Below are positions 54,831-64,000 of a stretch of DNA of 64,000 nucleotides, in pieces. Made by a program: the position numbers and the translations under genes. Under the pieces are notes generated by a model. The model worked only from the letters and a program-made list of their open reading frames with translations. It did no database searches and was not told the DNA's origin. The first letter of the stretch is position 1. Each line of letters opens with the position of its first letter. The stretch spans positions 74,501-138,500 of the forward strand of contig JACVTC010000130.1 of the NCBI GenBank assembly GCA_016946835.1. Direction: 5' to 3'. The DNA comes from Neocallimastix lanati (nom. inval.) (Eukaryota; Neocallimastigomycota; Neocallimastigomycetes; Neocallimastigales; Neocallimastigaceae).

Positions 54831-55515
54831 TTATTATTTATTATTCAATTATTTATTATTTATTATTTATTTATTTATTCTTCAATTATTTATTATTTAT
54901 TATTTATTATTTATTATTTATTATTTATTATTTATTATTTATTATTCAATTATTTATTATTTATTATTTATTTATTTATTCTTCAATTATTTATTATTAA
55001 TTATTTATTATTCAATTATTTATTATTTATTATTTATTATTTATTATTTATTATTTATTATATATTATTCAATTATATATTATTCAATTATTTATTATTT
55101 ATTATTTATTATTTATTATTTATTATTTATTATTTATTATTTATTATTTATTATTTATTATTTATTATTTATTATTTATTATTTATTATTTATTATTCAA
55201 TTATTTATTATTTATTATTTATTTATTTATTCTTCAATTATTTATTATTAATTATTTATTATTCAATTATTTATTATTTATTATTTATTATTTATTATTT
55301 ATTATATATTATTCAATTATATATTATTCAATTATTTATTATTTATTATTTATTATTTATTATTTATTATTTATTATTTATTATTTATTATTTATTATTT
55401 ATTATTTATTATTTATTATTTATTATTTATTATTTATTATTTATTATTTATTATTTATTATTTATTATTTATTATTTATTATTTATTATTTATTATTTAT
55501 TTATTATTTATTATG
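54310..55515. repeat. TTTA and TTTATTA arrays
   Basis: TTTA tetramers (54310-54445) are followed, after a short gap with a foldback at 54606-54664, by long TTATTTA heptamer arrays (54790-55515). The arrays contain an exact large-scale duplication: the block with TTATTCTTCAATTATTTATT and TATATTATTCAATTATATA occurs at about 54965-55110 and again at about 55205-55345. Confidence 0.9.
54606..54664. repeat. short inverted repeat in a GC-richer patch
   Basis: ATGGAAAG at 54606-54613 and CTTTCCAT at 54657-54664 flank 43 bases of ordinary composition (GGGAACAGCGAAAGGAATTG). Confidence 0.4.
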
Positions 55516-56066
55516 TATTAATTTATCAACTTAATATTTATTTATTTATATAAAGTTATATTTTTAAAATTGTCATAGCCTTTTTTTTTTAACTATTTTT
55601 ATTAATTTTCATGTTACATAAAAAAATTAGAAAAAAAATTTTTTAAAATTTTAATTGTATTCATAAATAATATATTAATTCAATTAAATAATAAATGGTA
55701 AATAATATTTAATAATATATTGTGTAATTGACTGTAATATAGTTAAAATTTTATCTTTATTTTTTTTTGAAATTTTTTTTACTGTAACAATTTTAATTAA
55801 TTAATTAATTGTAGTGTAGTTGTAATGTTAATTACCAAATTTAGAAAGTACCTAGTTCAAATGTAGTTGTACCTAATGGAATATTGAAATGAGAAGAAAG
55901 AGCAATTGCATTTTTATAGGATTCCAATTCCACGACGAACTATTTTGACTAAATATAATTATTCCATTTCTAAGAGATAGATTACTTATTCTGGCAAAAC
56001 AGAAATGGCTAAAAGACTTTTAAGATTATTAAGTAATTACTGTTACTTGTATTAACTTAATATTTT

Positions 56067-56303
56067 ATTGCTTAGTATGATTAATAATTATGATTATTGT
56101 TATTTTTATTGCTTAGTATGATTAATAATTATGATTATTGTTATTTTTATTGCTTAGTATGATTAATAATTATGATTATTGTTATTTTTATTGCTTAGTA
56201 TGATTAATAATTATGATTATTGTTATTTTTATTGCTTAGTATGATTAATAATTATGATTATTGTTATTTTTATTGCTTAGTATGATTAATAATTATGATT
56301 ATT
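56067..56303. repeat. 41-bp tandem repeat, 5.8 exact copies
   Basis: Units start at 56067, 56108, 56149, 56190, 56231 and 56272 (ATTGCTTAGTATGATTAATA, then ATTATGATTATTGTTATTTTT). The copies are identical except at the truncated last one, implying recent expansion. Confidence 0.95.
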
Positions 56304-56314
56304 ACTAAAGTATA

Positions 56315-56560
56315 TAACTTTATTATTTATTATTCAATTATTTATTATTCAATAATTTATTATTCAATTATTTATTATTCAATTATTCAATTATTCAATT
56401 ATTTATTATTTATTTATTTATTATTTATTATTTATTATTTATTATTCAATTATTCAATTATTTATTATTTATTATTTATTATTTATTATTTATTATTCAA
56501 TTATTTATTATTTATTATTCAATTATTGATTATTTATTATTTATTTATTATGTTTTATGT
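56315..56560. repeat. TTATTTA / CAATTATT tract
   Basis: Mixed heptamer and CAATTATT units; the plus-strand frame across it is an artefact. Confidence 0.85.
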
Positions 56561-57050
56561 ATTATTATTTTTTATGTATTAATTATTTATAATTTTAAAA
56601 TATTTTTGTACAATATTAATTTAAAAAAAAAAAAAAACTTATAAATATATATTTTATTAGAATTGTCATTGCTTTATAATTGATATTTATCAAAAAGAAA
56701 AAAATATATATATTTTTATATAAATAATAAATTCTATCATTATTGCTATTTTAAATGTTTTTTAGAAATAAATCATCCATATTTATCTTTTTTTTTTCTT
56801 TTATTATCAAACTTTTTGTTAGTGAATTATTTTTAAACACTTTCATCAGAATAGATTATATATTATATATATTATATAGATGAATTTTAAGAGTATAAAA
56901 AAGATATGAACTACAAATGAAAATGAAAAAAAAAAATAAAAAAATAGAAATACAAGTCATATTATTTGAATAATAATAATTTATTTCATTTATATTATTA
57001 ATTAAAATAAATATCATTTTAAAGTGAAAGTAGCCTACAAATGACATTAA

Positions 57051-57054
<4 letters not shown>

Positions 57055-57107
<53 letters not shown>
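57055..57107. repeat. AAT trinucleotide array
   Basis: About 17 AAT units upstream of the retrotransposon. Confidence 0.9.
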
Positions 57108-57108
<1 letters not shown>

Positions 57109-57326
57109 TAATAGTTTAAGTGTACTTTTAGTGAATTTTATATAATTTTTTTAAGATCTCTCTCAAATATAATTGCTATATTCAAAAAATATTAATATAA
57201 ATAATTTACTTTTTTTTCTTCTCTTTTAATAAAAACATTGATTTTCCTTATATGCAACTTTCACAAATAATATTAAAAATATCACCTGTTAACTAACTCA
57301 ATATAATAATTTTATTAATTATTATT

Positions 57327-57549
57327 TGTTAGAAATTAAGTTTAATATTACACAAGTATAAATAATATAAATAATATAATGTATATAGTATAACATAGAT
57401 ATATGAGCTAGCGTACGTAATAGTGGCGTAAAATAAAATAAATGTATGTGAATCATGTGTAAATGTAATAGTATAAAATACATGTAAAATTAAAATTTAA
57501 TATATGTACACCTTTGATATTTATTAATAAAGTTATATATTTCACAACA
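57327..57549 (+). repeat. 5' LTR (223 bp)
   Basis: Terminal dinucleotides TG and CA are in place. I compared it by eye with the LTR at 62861-63083 and found no difference. It includes a GC-richer core GAGCTAGCGTACGTAATAG. An AATAAA near the right end (AATAAAGTTATA) could serve as polyadenylation signal. Confidence 0.97.
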
Positions 57550-57573
57550 GATTAAGAGTCTCAATGACTCTAA
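57550..57573 (+). other. primer-binding site, complementary to a half-tRNA-Lys(CUU)
   Basis: The bases directly after the 5' LTR are GATTAAGAGTCTCAATGACT. Their reverse complement contains TTGAGACTCTTAATC, the anticodon stem and loop (CTCTTAA, anticodon CUU) of tRNA-Lys, preceded by a D-arm-like TAGAG. The canonical 3'-CCA-end PBS (TGG...) is absent. This matches the internal-tRNA priming known for Drosophila copia, which uses the 5' half of initiator tRNA-Met. Confidence 0.6.
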
Positions 57574-57659
57574 GTGTACTAGAAGAGTTATAGTAAAGTT
57601 TAAAGAGGTTTTAATTTTGATTAATTTTAAATAAAAAAAAAAAATAAAAAAAAAAAAAA

Positions 57660-58649
57660 ATGTCCGAAGTCTTAAAAACAAAAGATCAGCTAAATAGCTC
57701 TAATTTTAAGTTGTGGAAACAACAATTGTATTTATTATTAAGGAGATTTAATTTAACGGATTATCTTAATAGTGTCAAAATTGAAAAAGTGGATGGTTCC
57801 ACTTTAAAGGAAGAAGAAAAACAAAATTTAATTCTAGTGGATGACACTATAAACACTTATTATAAAAAAGGAACAAAAAGTGAGGTCCTCAAAAATGATG
57901 CTAAGGTCAAGGAAATTATTTTAAATAGTATTAATGAAGAACTAGCATCCAGTATAGATTTCATATCTGGTACAGCATATGAAATCTATAGGATGATAGT
58001 AAACCTAAATTTAAGTGATGAAAAGGATAGAATTGAGGAAATTAAAGATTCCCTTAATCACTCAAAATACGACCCAGAAAGTGATCCATCGTTGTCCATA
58101 TTTATCTCTAATATGAATTTAAAGTTTAAGGAACTTGAAAATCTCGGAGAAAAACTAGAATTTAAGGAAAAATTTATTTATCTATTTAATGCTATGCCAG
58201 AAGAATTAACTATAAAAACAAATTTAATAGACCTACAAACGGACTGGGAAGATACTACCAAAAAGTTAATTGAAAGGGTACAGCTACTAAAAAGAGTAAA
58301 AGAAAAGAAAGAAAAATCGGAAAATATTGTTTCAAATCTTAATACGCCAAATGTTCAAAGTAATTATACCAATAAAAACTATAGTAATAATAATAATAAA
58401 TATAATAATAAAAATTATAAAAATAATATTGAATGTTGGAGTTGTGGTAAAAAAGGTCACTATCAAAGTGAATGTAATAATAGAAAGAATTTTAATAAAA
58501 ATAATAATAACAATTATTACAAATATAATAAAAATAAATTTAATAATAATAGAAATAATAATAAAAATTATAATAATAATAAATATTACAAAAATGATAA
58601 AAACTATGATGGGAGGCGAAACGCGTTGCCTAAACAGCACAGTAAATGA
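57660..58649 (+). CDS. gag: retrotransposon Gag (copia type)
   Basis: Gag forms the virus-like particle and binds the element RNA. The 329-residue frame begins with ATG after an A-rich leader. Its N-terminal part (LNSSNFKLWKQQLYLLLRRF) is typical of copia-type Gag (the DUF4219/UBN2-like fold: substrate 'NF..W'). A CCHC zinc knuckle CWSCGKKGHYQSEC sits at about residues 259-272, between Asn/Lys/Tyr-rich low-complexity stretches. The frame stops at TGA 58647-58649, while pol is open in the +1 frame from 58327, so Gag and Gag-Pol must be made by +1 frameshifting in the overlap. Asn-rich tails are expanded compared with yeast or fly elements. Confidence 0.93.
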   Translation: MSEVLKTKDQLNSSNFKLWKQQLYLLLRRFNLTDYLNSVKIEKVDGSTLKEEEKQNLILVDDTINTYYKKGTKSEVLKNDAKVKEIILNSINEELASSIDFISGTAYEIYRMIVNLNLSDEKDRIEEIKDSLNHSKYDPESDPSLSIFISNMNLKFKELENLGEKLEFKEKFIYLFNAMPEELTIKTNLIDLQTDWEDTTKKLIERVQLLKRVKEKKEKSENIVSNLNTPNVQSNYTNKNYSNNNNKYNNKNYKNNIECWSCGKKGHYQSECNNRKNFNKNNNNNYYKYNKNKFNNNRNNNKNYNNNKYYKNDKNYDGRRNALPKQHSK

Positions 58650-61600
58650 AGTAAATAAACAAGATAAACACAGAGAATACTTTTTCAAAGACTATAATGA
58701 TACGTATAATATTGAAACAGGTAATGCATCAAGAAGTATTCTCCCATTCAACAAACCATCTTATTTTAAAGAAAATAAAAATAAACAAAATAAAAAATTA
58801 AATGATAATAATAAAAATAAATTAACCAAAAATATTAGTACATGGACACTAGATTCTGGCACCACATACCATATGATATGTGATCCAAATCTATTATCAA
58901 ATTATAAAAAACACAATCGGAGAATTTATTTCGCCAATGGTGAATACGTTAAGTGCAGAGGAATAGGTACTTACATAGGTTATATAAATGACAACAAAAT
59001 TACTCTTAAAAATGTATTGTATGTTCCCTCATTCAAGAAAAATTTACTCTCAGTAGACTGTTTATCCGAACAAGGATACAAAACTGTTTTTTGTAAAAGA
59101 AATAATAAAAATTGTGTAATATTATTTAATAGTAAAAATAATAGAATCTGTACAACATATTCAAATTATTCCAGAACTTATATTATTTGGACTTCCAAGA
59201 ATAAAATAAATTTTTATAATAATGATATCAATTGTAATAATGCCAATAGTGAAGAAGAGGAAAGTCTCTACGTATGGCATAGACGTTTGGGACATTATAA
59301 TCTAGGAACACTTAGGAAAACATTAAAAAGAATATATATAAAATGTAAATGCAAGACGTGTGCGAAAACAAAATTAAAAAGTTTCCCACATTACCCCTCA
59401 GATAGTCGCGCTACTGAACCATTTGAATTGGTTCATATGGACACTGTTACTATTAATAGTAGGTCCATGTATGGAAATAAATACTTTGTTTCTATTTTAG
59501 ATGATTACACTCGTTTTGGTTGGGTCTTATTTATCAAATCCAAACGTGATGTTTTTAACGCCTTTTTAAATTGGTATAATAACATTAAAAACATATTTAA
59601 TAAAAATATTAAAAGATTACGGACTGACAATGGAACAGAGTTTACTAACAATAAAATTATAGAGTTTTGTAATATTAATGGAATTACACATGAGTTTTCT
59701 GTCCCTTACGAACCTCAACAAAATGGACGTATCGAAAGGTTACACGGTTCTCTCCTTCCAAATGCTAGAGCGATGTTAGAGGATGCCCGCCTTAATCATG
59801 TTTTCTGGGAGGATGCCATTAGGACAGCTAACTATATCCACAATAGGATGCCACATAGAGGTATTGATAATAATGTTCCGTATGAACTTCTTTATAATGA
59901 AAAAGTCGATTATTCAAGGTTTAGAGTCTTTGGTTGTCAAGTCTTTTTCCTTGTCCCTAAACAGTTTAGAAATAAATTAACTAACTCTTCCCTCCCAGGT
60001 ATCTTTCTTGGATACGATACCAACCCAACTGCTTATAGGATTTTTGATATCACTAATAATAAAGTTGTTATTTCTCGTTCTGTTGTATTTTTTGAAGATA
60101 TTCCTGGTAATGGTTCTGCTCCTCCTTCTCCTCCGGATTTAATAAATTTCACTCCTTATTATGAAATCGGGGGAAGTAATGATGATGAAGACGTTGTAGA
60201 CTTTGAGGACAATAACGTAAATGATAAAAGTATAAATGAAAATAATAACAATATGGAAAATAGTACAAACAATAATGTAGATAATAATAATAATATGAAC
60301 AACAACATAAATGATAATATAAATGGGTACACAAACTATTACTACAATAATTTAGATTATCCACCTCCTAATAATTTATATTATTATAATCCATATGCAT
60401 TTGTAAATTATCCAAATAATTTCCAAAATCATTATGCTCCAAATCAATATAATTTAAATCCATATAATAATTTAAATTATTGTATTCCTCCAAATTATTA
60501 TAATTATACAGCACAAAACTTTCCCTCTCCTGTTTTAAATTCTCAGAATGGACATCCCATAAATTACCAAAATCTAAACGTTTCTAATAATTCAAATATT
60601 AATCAAAATAATTTAAATCAATTAAATTCAAATGATGTAGACCATTTAAATCAAAATAATTTAAACAATAATTCAAATCAAAATAATTCAGACAATAATG
60701 ATCAATTTAACTCGAACAATTTAAATCAAGGTAATTTAAATAATTTAAATCAAGTTATTTCGAACAACAATTTAAAACAAGGCAGTCCAAATGACAACTT
60801 AAATCAAGCAATTCAAAATGATAATGTTAACAAGAATAATAGAAACAACTTAAATGACCAAACTAATTCAATTAATAATGTAAATAATATCAATAATGTA
60901 AACCAGTTAACTCAAAATAATTCGAAATATAATAATACTAGGGTAGAAGAAATAATCAGTAAAATACCAAGAATTACAGATAATGGAGATTATAATAAGC
61001 GTGATGGAAAATCAATTGATTTAAATAATTTAACGAATAGAAATAATAATTCAAGCTCAACATCTGGAAATTCTAATGCGGAAATTAACCAAAATATAAA
61101 CAAACAAAACATAAATAAACCATATGCAAGTAAATCAAATGTAAGTACTTCGGATAATATGAATAAAGATAAAGAAAGTATTTTATCTAAAAGAAAACAT
61201 GTTGAAGAAATGAATGAAGAAGAATTAAATGATAGGAATGAAAGTAATAATTATAAGAAAAGGAGAGCAAGTAATTATTATAATTCAGTTGCATTAAATT
61301 GTAGTGAAATGGAATTACCGTTACCAAACTCGTATAAAGATATATTTGATAGACCTGATAAAGAGGAATGGTTAAAGGCAATTGAAACTGAATTAAATAA
61401 CATGAAGGATATGGAAGTGTACACACTTGTTAAAGAAATTCCAAAAGGAAAGAATATAATTTCAGCTAAGTGGGTATTTAGCTATAAGAGAAATGACGTA
61501 GGTATAATTATAAGATTTAAGGCGAGGTTAGTTGCTCGCGGTTTTACTCAAATTTATGGAATAGACTATATAGAAACATTCTCACCTACTTTAAAGCAAG

Positions 61601-62847
61601 ATTCGTTAAGAGTCATTATAGCAATTTCAATTTATTATGGTTTTGAAATTTATCAAATTGATATTAAAGCGGCATATTTAAATGCTGACTTAGAGGAAGA
61701 ATTATATATGGAAATACCTGAAGGTAGTGAAGATTATGGTAAAGGCTATTGGAAGTTGAACAAAGCGATTTATGGCTTAAAACAAGCTGGTCGTATGTGG
61801 AATAATAAATTAGATAGTGTTCTTACTGAAATAGGTTTTGAAAGATTAAAGAGCGAACCATGTGTTTATATATTGAAAGATAAGAATAAGAATATTATTT
61901 GTATAATTGCTATTTATGTTGATGATATCCTAATTTCTGGAAAGAAAAGTGTTATAGATAGAATTAAATTAGAAATTAAAGACAAATTCAATTTAAGTGA
62001 CTTAGGAATGGTTGATTTCATAATAGGAATCAAATTTATTAAATGCAAGGATGGTTATATTATGCATCAAATACAATATTTAAATGATATCTTAGATAGA
62101 TTTGACATTGATAAATACAATGCGATATCAAATATGATGTATACTGAAAATGAGAAATTAAGAGAAACAAAGTTTGATAAAACTACATATATGCAGGCTG
62201 TAGGATGCTTACTATATTTAGCTATGGGAACAAGACCAGATATTATGTATGCGACAAGTAAAGCTACTAGAAAGAATCAAGATCCTACTCTCGAAGATTG
62301 GATGAATGTTATCAAGATTTTTAGATACTTAAAAGGTACAAAACATTATGGTTTAAAGATTACTAAAGACATTAATATAAGAGTATATGTAGACGCAGAT
62401 CTAGGTGGTGATAGAGAGACAAAAAGATCAACTACTGGTTTCGTAATATTTATGGGTTCAGCTCCTGTGACATGGTATTCAAAGTTGCAACACTGCGTAG
62501 CTATATCTACCGCTGAAAGTGAATATTATAGTCTGAATGAATGTGCTTTGAAATGTATGTGGTTAAGAAATTTACTGAATGAATTAGGCATAAAAATTGA
62601 TTGTATAACAATTAACATTGATAATAGAGCTGCAATTTATAATAGTAAGAATGAAACAATTAATCCAAAATCAAGACACATAGATTTGAGATATCATAAA
62701 ATAAGAGAATTGATAAAAGAAGATAAAATAGACCTCAAGTATATCAAATCACAATACAATATTGCAGACGGTTTTACCAAATACCTTAATGGTACTTTAA
62801 CGAAAAAATTCAAGAACTCTTTACTATACAAAATTTATGAATATTAA
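58327..62847 (+). CDS. pol: retrotransposon Pol polyprotein (protease, integrase, RT, RNase H)
   Basis: This polyprotein carries all enzymes for reverse transcription and integration. The frame is open from 58327 to the TAA at 62845, 1506 codons; only the part after the frameshift is translated. Residue numbers are counted from 58327. Aspartic protease: LDSGTTYHM with the DSG triad at 176. Integrase zinc finger: HRRLGH near 317 and CKCKTC; catalytic core: LVHMDT, TDNGTEF and QQNGRIERLHG carrying the D,D,E residues. A long Asn-rich spacer (about 640-950) separates integrase from RT. RT: KWVFSYKRN, RFKARLVARGFTQ, QIDIKAAYLNA, and the catalytic YVDD near 1197. RNase H: YVDADLGGD, RRSTTG-like KRSTTGFVIF, and the STAESEYYSL block. 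All catalytic residues are present and there is no stop or frameshift. The integrase-to-RT order shows the copia superfamily, not gypsy. Confidence 0.97.
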   Translation: MFQILIRQMFKVIIPIKTIVIIIINIIIKIIKIILNVGVVVKKVTIKVNVIIERILIKIIITIITNIIKINLIIIEIIIKIIIIINITKMIKTMMGGETRCLNSTVNEVNKQDKHREYFFKDYNDTYNIETGNASRSILPFNKPSYFKENKNKQNKKLNDNNKNKLTKNISTWTLDSGTTYHMICDPNLLSNYKKHNRRIYFANGEYVKCRGIGTYIGYINDNKITLKNVLYVPSFKKNLLSVDCLSEQGYKTVFCKRNNKNCVILFNSKNNRICTTYSNYSRTYIIWTSKNKINFYNNDINCNNANSEEEESLYVWHRRLGHYNLGTLRKTLKRIYIKCKCKTCAKTKLKSFPHYPSDSRATEPFELVHMDTVTINSRSMYGNKYFVSILDDYTRFGWVLFIKSKRDVFNAFLNWYNNIKNIFNKNIKRLRTDNGTEFTNNKIIEFCNINGITHEFSVPYEPQQNGRIERLHGSLLPNARAMLEDARLNHVFWEDAIRTANYIHNRMPHRGIDNNVPYELLYNEKVDYSRFRVFGCQVFFLVPKQFRNKLTNSSLPGIFLGYDTNPTAYRIFDITNNKVVISRSVVFFEDIPGNGSAPPSPPDLINFTPYYEIGGSNDDEDVVDFEDNNVNDKSINENNNNMENSTNNNVDNNNNMNNNINDNINGYTNYYYNNLDYPPPNNLYYYNPYAFVNYPNNFQNHYAPNQYNLNPYNNLNYCIPPNYYNYTAQNFPSPVLNSQNGHPINYQNLNVSNNSNINQNNLNQLNSNDVDHLNQNNLNNNSNQNNSDNNDQFNSNNLNQGNLNNLNQVISNNNLKQGSPNDNLNQAIQNDNVNKNNRNNLNDQTNSINNVNNINNVNQLTQNNSKYNNTRVEEIISKIPRITDNGDYNKRDGKSIDLNNLTNRNNNSSSTSGNSNAEINQNINKQNINKPYASKSNVSTSDNMNKDKESILSKRKHVEEMNEEELNDRNESNNYKKRRASNYYNSVALNCSEMELPLPNSYKDIFDRPDKEEWLKAIETELNNMKDMEVYTLVKEIPKGKNIISAKWVFSYKRNDVGIIIRFKARLVARGFTQIYGIDYIETFSPTLKQDSLRVIIAISIYYGFEIYQIDIKAAYLNADLEEELYMEIPEGSEDYGKGYWKLNKAIYGLKQAGRMWNNKLDSVLTEIGFERLKSEPCVYILKDKNKNIICIIAIYVDDILISGKKSVIDRIKLEIKDKFNLSDLGMVDFIIGIKFIKCKDGYIMHQIQYLNDILDRFDIDKYNAISNMMYTENEKLRETKFDKTTYMQAVGCLLYLAMGTRPDIMYATSKATRKNQDPTLEDWMNVIKIFRYLKGTKHYGLKITKDINIRVYVDADLGGDRETKRSTTGFVIFMGSAPVTWYSKLQHCVAISTAESEYYSLNECALKCMWLRNLLNELGIKIDCITINIDNRAAIYNSKNETINPKSRHIDLRYHKIRELIKEDKIDLKYIKSQYNIADGFTKYLNGTLTKKFKNSLLYKIYEY
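58610..58617 (+). other. candidate +1 ribosomal frameshift site (GGG AGG C)
   Basis: Near the end of gag the codons GGG AGG C occur. In Ty1 the shift takes place on CUU AGG C, where the rare AGG codon stalls the ribosome. A one-base slip here changes GGG to GGA and enters the pol frame. The pol frame is open through the whole overlap 58327-58649, so other sites are possible. Confidence 0.35.
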
Positions 62848-62851
62848 ACTT

Positions 62852-62860
62852 ACGGGGGAA
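62852..62860 (+). other. polypurine tract
   Basis: ACGGGGGAA abuts the 3' LTR. It is the only G run in the area and would prime plus-strand synthesis. Confidence 0.75.
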
Positions 62861-63083
62861 TGTTAGAAATTAAGTTTAATATTACACAAGTATAAATAAT
62901 ATAAATAATATAATGTATATAGTATAACATAGATATATGAGCTAGCGTACGTAATAGTGGCGTAAAATAAAATAAATGTATGTGAATCATGTGTAAATGT
63001 AATAGTATAAAATACATGTAAAATTAAAATTTAATATATGTACACCTTTGATATTTATTAATAAAGTTATATATTTCACAACA
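62861..63083 (+). repeat. 3' LTR (223 bp)
   Basis: Identical by eye to the 5' LTR. It is followed by TTATT, the right half of the target duplication. Confidence 0.97.
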
Positions 63084-64000
63084 TTATTCTTCCCATTAAT
63101 AAAAGTTTATCTCTACCTACTTAAAGTTTAATAAATTTTGCAAAGTTTTTTTTTATGGAATTCACTTTTTTTAGTTTTATATATTATTTAATTATTTATA
63201 CTTTATTATTTATTATTTATTATTTATTATTTATTATTTATTATTTATTATTTATTATTTATTATTTATTTCTTATTATTTATTATTTATTTATTATTAT
63301 TTATTTATTTATTATTTATTATTTATTATTTATTATTTATTATTTATTATTTATTATTTATTATTTATTATTTATTATTTATTATTTATTATTTATTATT
63401 TATTATTTATTATTTATTATTCAATTATTTATTATTTATTATTTATTTATTTATTATTTATTTATTTATTATTTATTATTTATTATTTATTATATTTATA
63501 TTTATAATTATTAAAAATAAAGACGTTTTTATTTTTTATCAAGGAATAAAATATATTTTTTAATTTACATATTTTTATTTTTTTATATTAATAATTTTTC
63601 GATAATAAATTCTATTTTAATAATTTTTAATAAATAATTTGTTAAAAGTAATAATTAATTTCTTTACAATGTAATATATGATCTTAATATATTTGAAAGT
63701 TGAATTATTTTATTTTAAATTTTACTTTAAAAAGATTTATTATGTAATTTCAATTTAAACCGTTAACAAATAAAAAAAATAAAGATTGACACATATAAAT
63801 TTCAATTGTAATATATGTAAAAACGTATTTGATGTATATTAACCAATTTGTGTAAATATTAATTGAAAGACAATTTTCATATATATGAATATATAATTTT
63901 ATATAATAATATAATATATTGAAATATAAAATAAATAATAAAAAGAATATTTATTAATAAATAATAAATAATAAATAATAAATAATAAAAAAAGTATTTA
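63084..64000. repeat. AT-rich right end with TTTATTA array
   Basis: A heptamer array spans 63200-63495; the 119-codon frame over it is an artefact. The rest to 64000 is AT-rich without a gene, ending in another AATAAAT run. Confidence 0.85.

Larger units (their letters stand above)
48213..57326. other. 9-kb gene-poor region between esterase and retrotransposon
   Basis: No intact gene is supported. Contents, left to right: esterase 5' flank (48213-48780), a decayed tandem duplication with a membrane-tail exon (48780-50420), an ordinary-complexity island at 50500-50640 without a frame, a 50-bp palindrome (51690-51739), a minisatellite (52300-52590), dispersed repeat copy B (52711-53071), AT-rich unique DNA (53080-54300), heptamer arrays (54310-55515), an ordinary-complexity patch (55840-56040), a 41-bp tandem repeat (56067-56303), another heptamer tract, and an AAT array (57055-57107). 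Confidence 0.65.
57327..63083 (+). mobile_element. complete Ty1/copia LTR retrotransposon
   Basis: The 5757-bp element is bounded by two identical 223-bp LTRs that begin TGTTAG and end CAACA, and it is flanked by the 5-bp target duplication TTATT (57322-57326 and 63084-63088). Gag and pol are both uninterrupted, and the domain order protease, integrase, reverse transcriptase, RNase H defines the Ty1/copia superfamily. Identical LTRs plus intact frames mean a very recent insertion and probably an active element. Confidence 0.97.

Noticed and set aside
58332-58688. 118-codon minus-strand Ile-rich frame
   Set aside because: Antisense of the AAT-rich gag end.
63155-63514. 119-codon frame of YLLFII repeats
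   Set aside because: Translation of a TTATTTA heptamer array.

Overview
This is an extremely AT-rich eukaryotic window, almost certainly from an anaerobic gut fungus (Neocallimastigomycota; the Piromyces, Neocallimastix and Anaeromyces group). The reasons are long homopolymers and AAT/AATAAAT tracts between genes, short AT-rich GT..AG introns, and a secreted CE1 esterase ending in two fungal dockerin (CBM10-type) modules, which are the hallmark of the cellulosomes of these fungi. No mitochondrial, plastid or bacterial operon features are visible.

Layout. 1-1900: degenerate low-copy DNA with two copies of a GTCGACGC-centred motif and a perfect 13-bp hairpin. 1904-3865 (-): hexokinase, 3 exons. 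3866-13360: about 9.5 kb without a gene, made of AATAAAT/TTTATTA heptamer tracts plus one copy of a dispersed repeat (5769-6085) whose diverged partner lies at 52711-53071. 13361-16795 (+): a 9-exon DEK-family chromatin protein with an HMG-box-like segment and a very long Lys-rich repeat region. 20002-20946 (-) and 25305-27299 (-): two intronless orphan proteins that seem to share a domain. 29460-30076: an undescribed MITE-like element with 23-bp perfect terminal inverted repeats. 31327-35520 (-): SMARCC/SWI3/RSC8 chromatin-remodelling subunit, 3 exons. 36605-38011 (-): a tubulin polyglutamylase complex subunit 1 (TPGS1)-like gene with many small exons. 39782-42052 (+): exosome subunit RRP45/EXOSC9, 5 exons. 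43117-43209 (-): intron-containing tRNA-Ile(UAU), directly beside a 204-bp tandem duplication. 44350-45380: degenerate sequence with a possible LINE endonuclease relic. 46500-48212 (-): secreted dockerin-bearing esterase. 48780-50420: a decayed tandem duplication carrying a membrane-protein tail exon. 52300-56560: minisatellites and heptamer tracts. 57327-63083 (+): a complete, apparently very young Ty1/copia retrotransposon with identical 223-bp LTRs and a 5-bp target duplication, probably primed by a half-tRNA-Lys(CUU). 63084-64000: more heptamer repeats.

The host genes are unrelated housekeeping, chromatin and cilium genes rather than a pathway cluster. The esterase is the one gene that speaks directly to lifestyle (plant cell-wall attack), and it looks horizontally acquired: it has no introns, carries a bacterial-type CE1 catalytic domain, and uses the G/C-ending codons of a highly expressed gene. 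The TPGS1-like gene agrees with the flagellated zoospores of this phylum. Exon borders were read by eye from GT..AG sites and reading-frame continuity and were not tested against transcripts.
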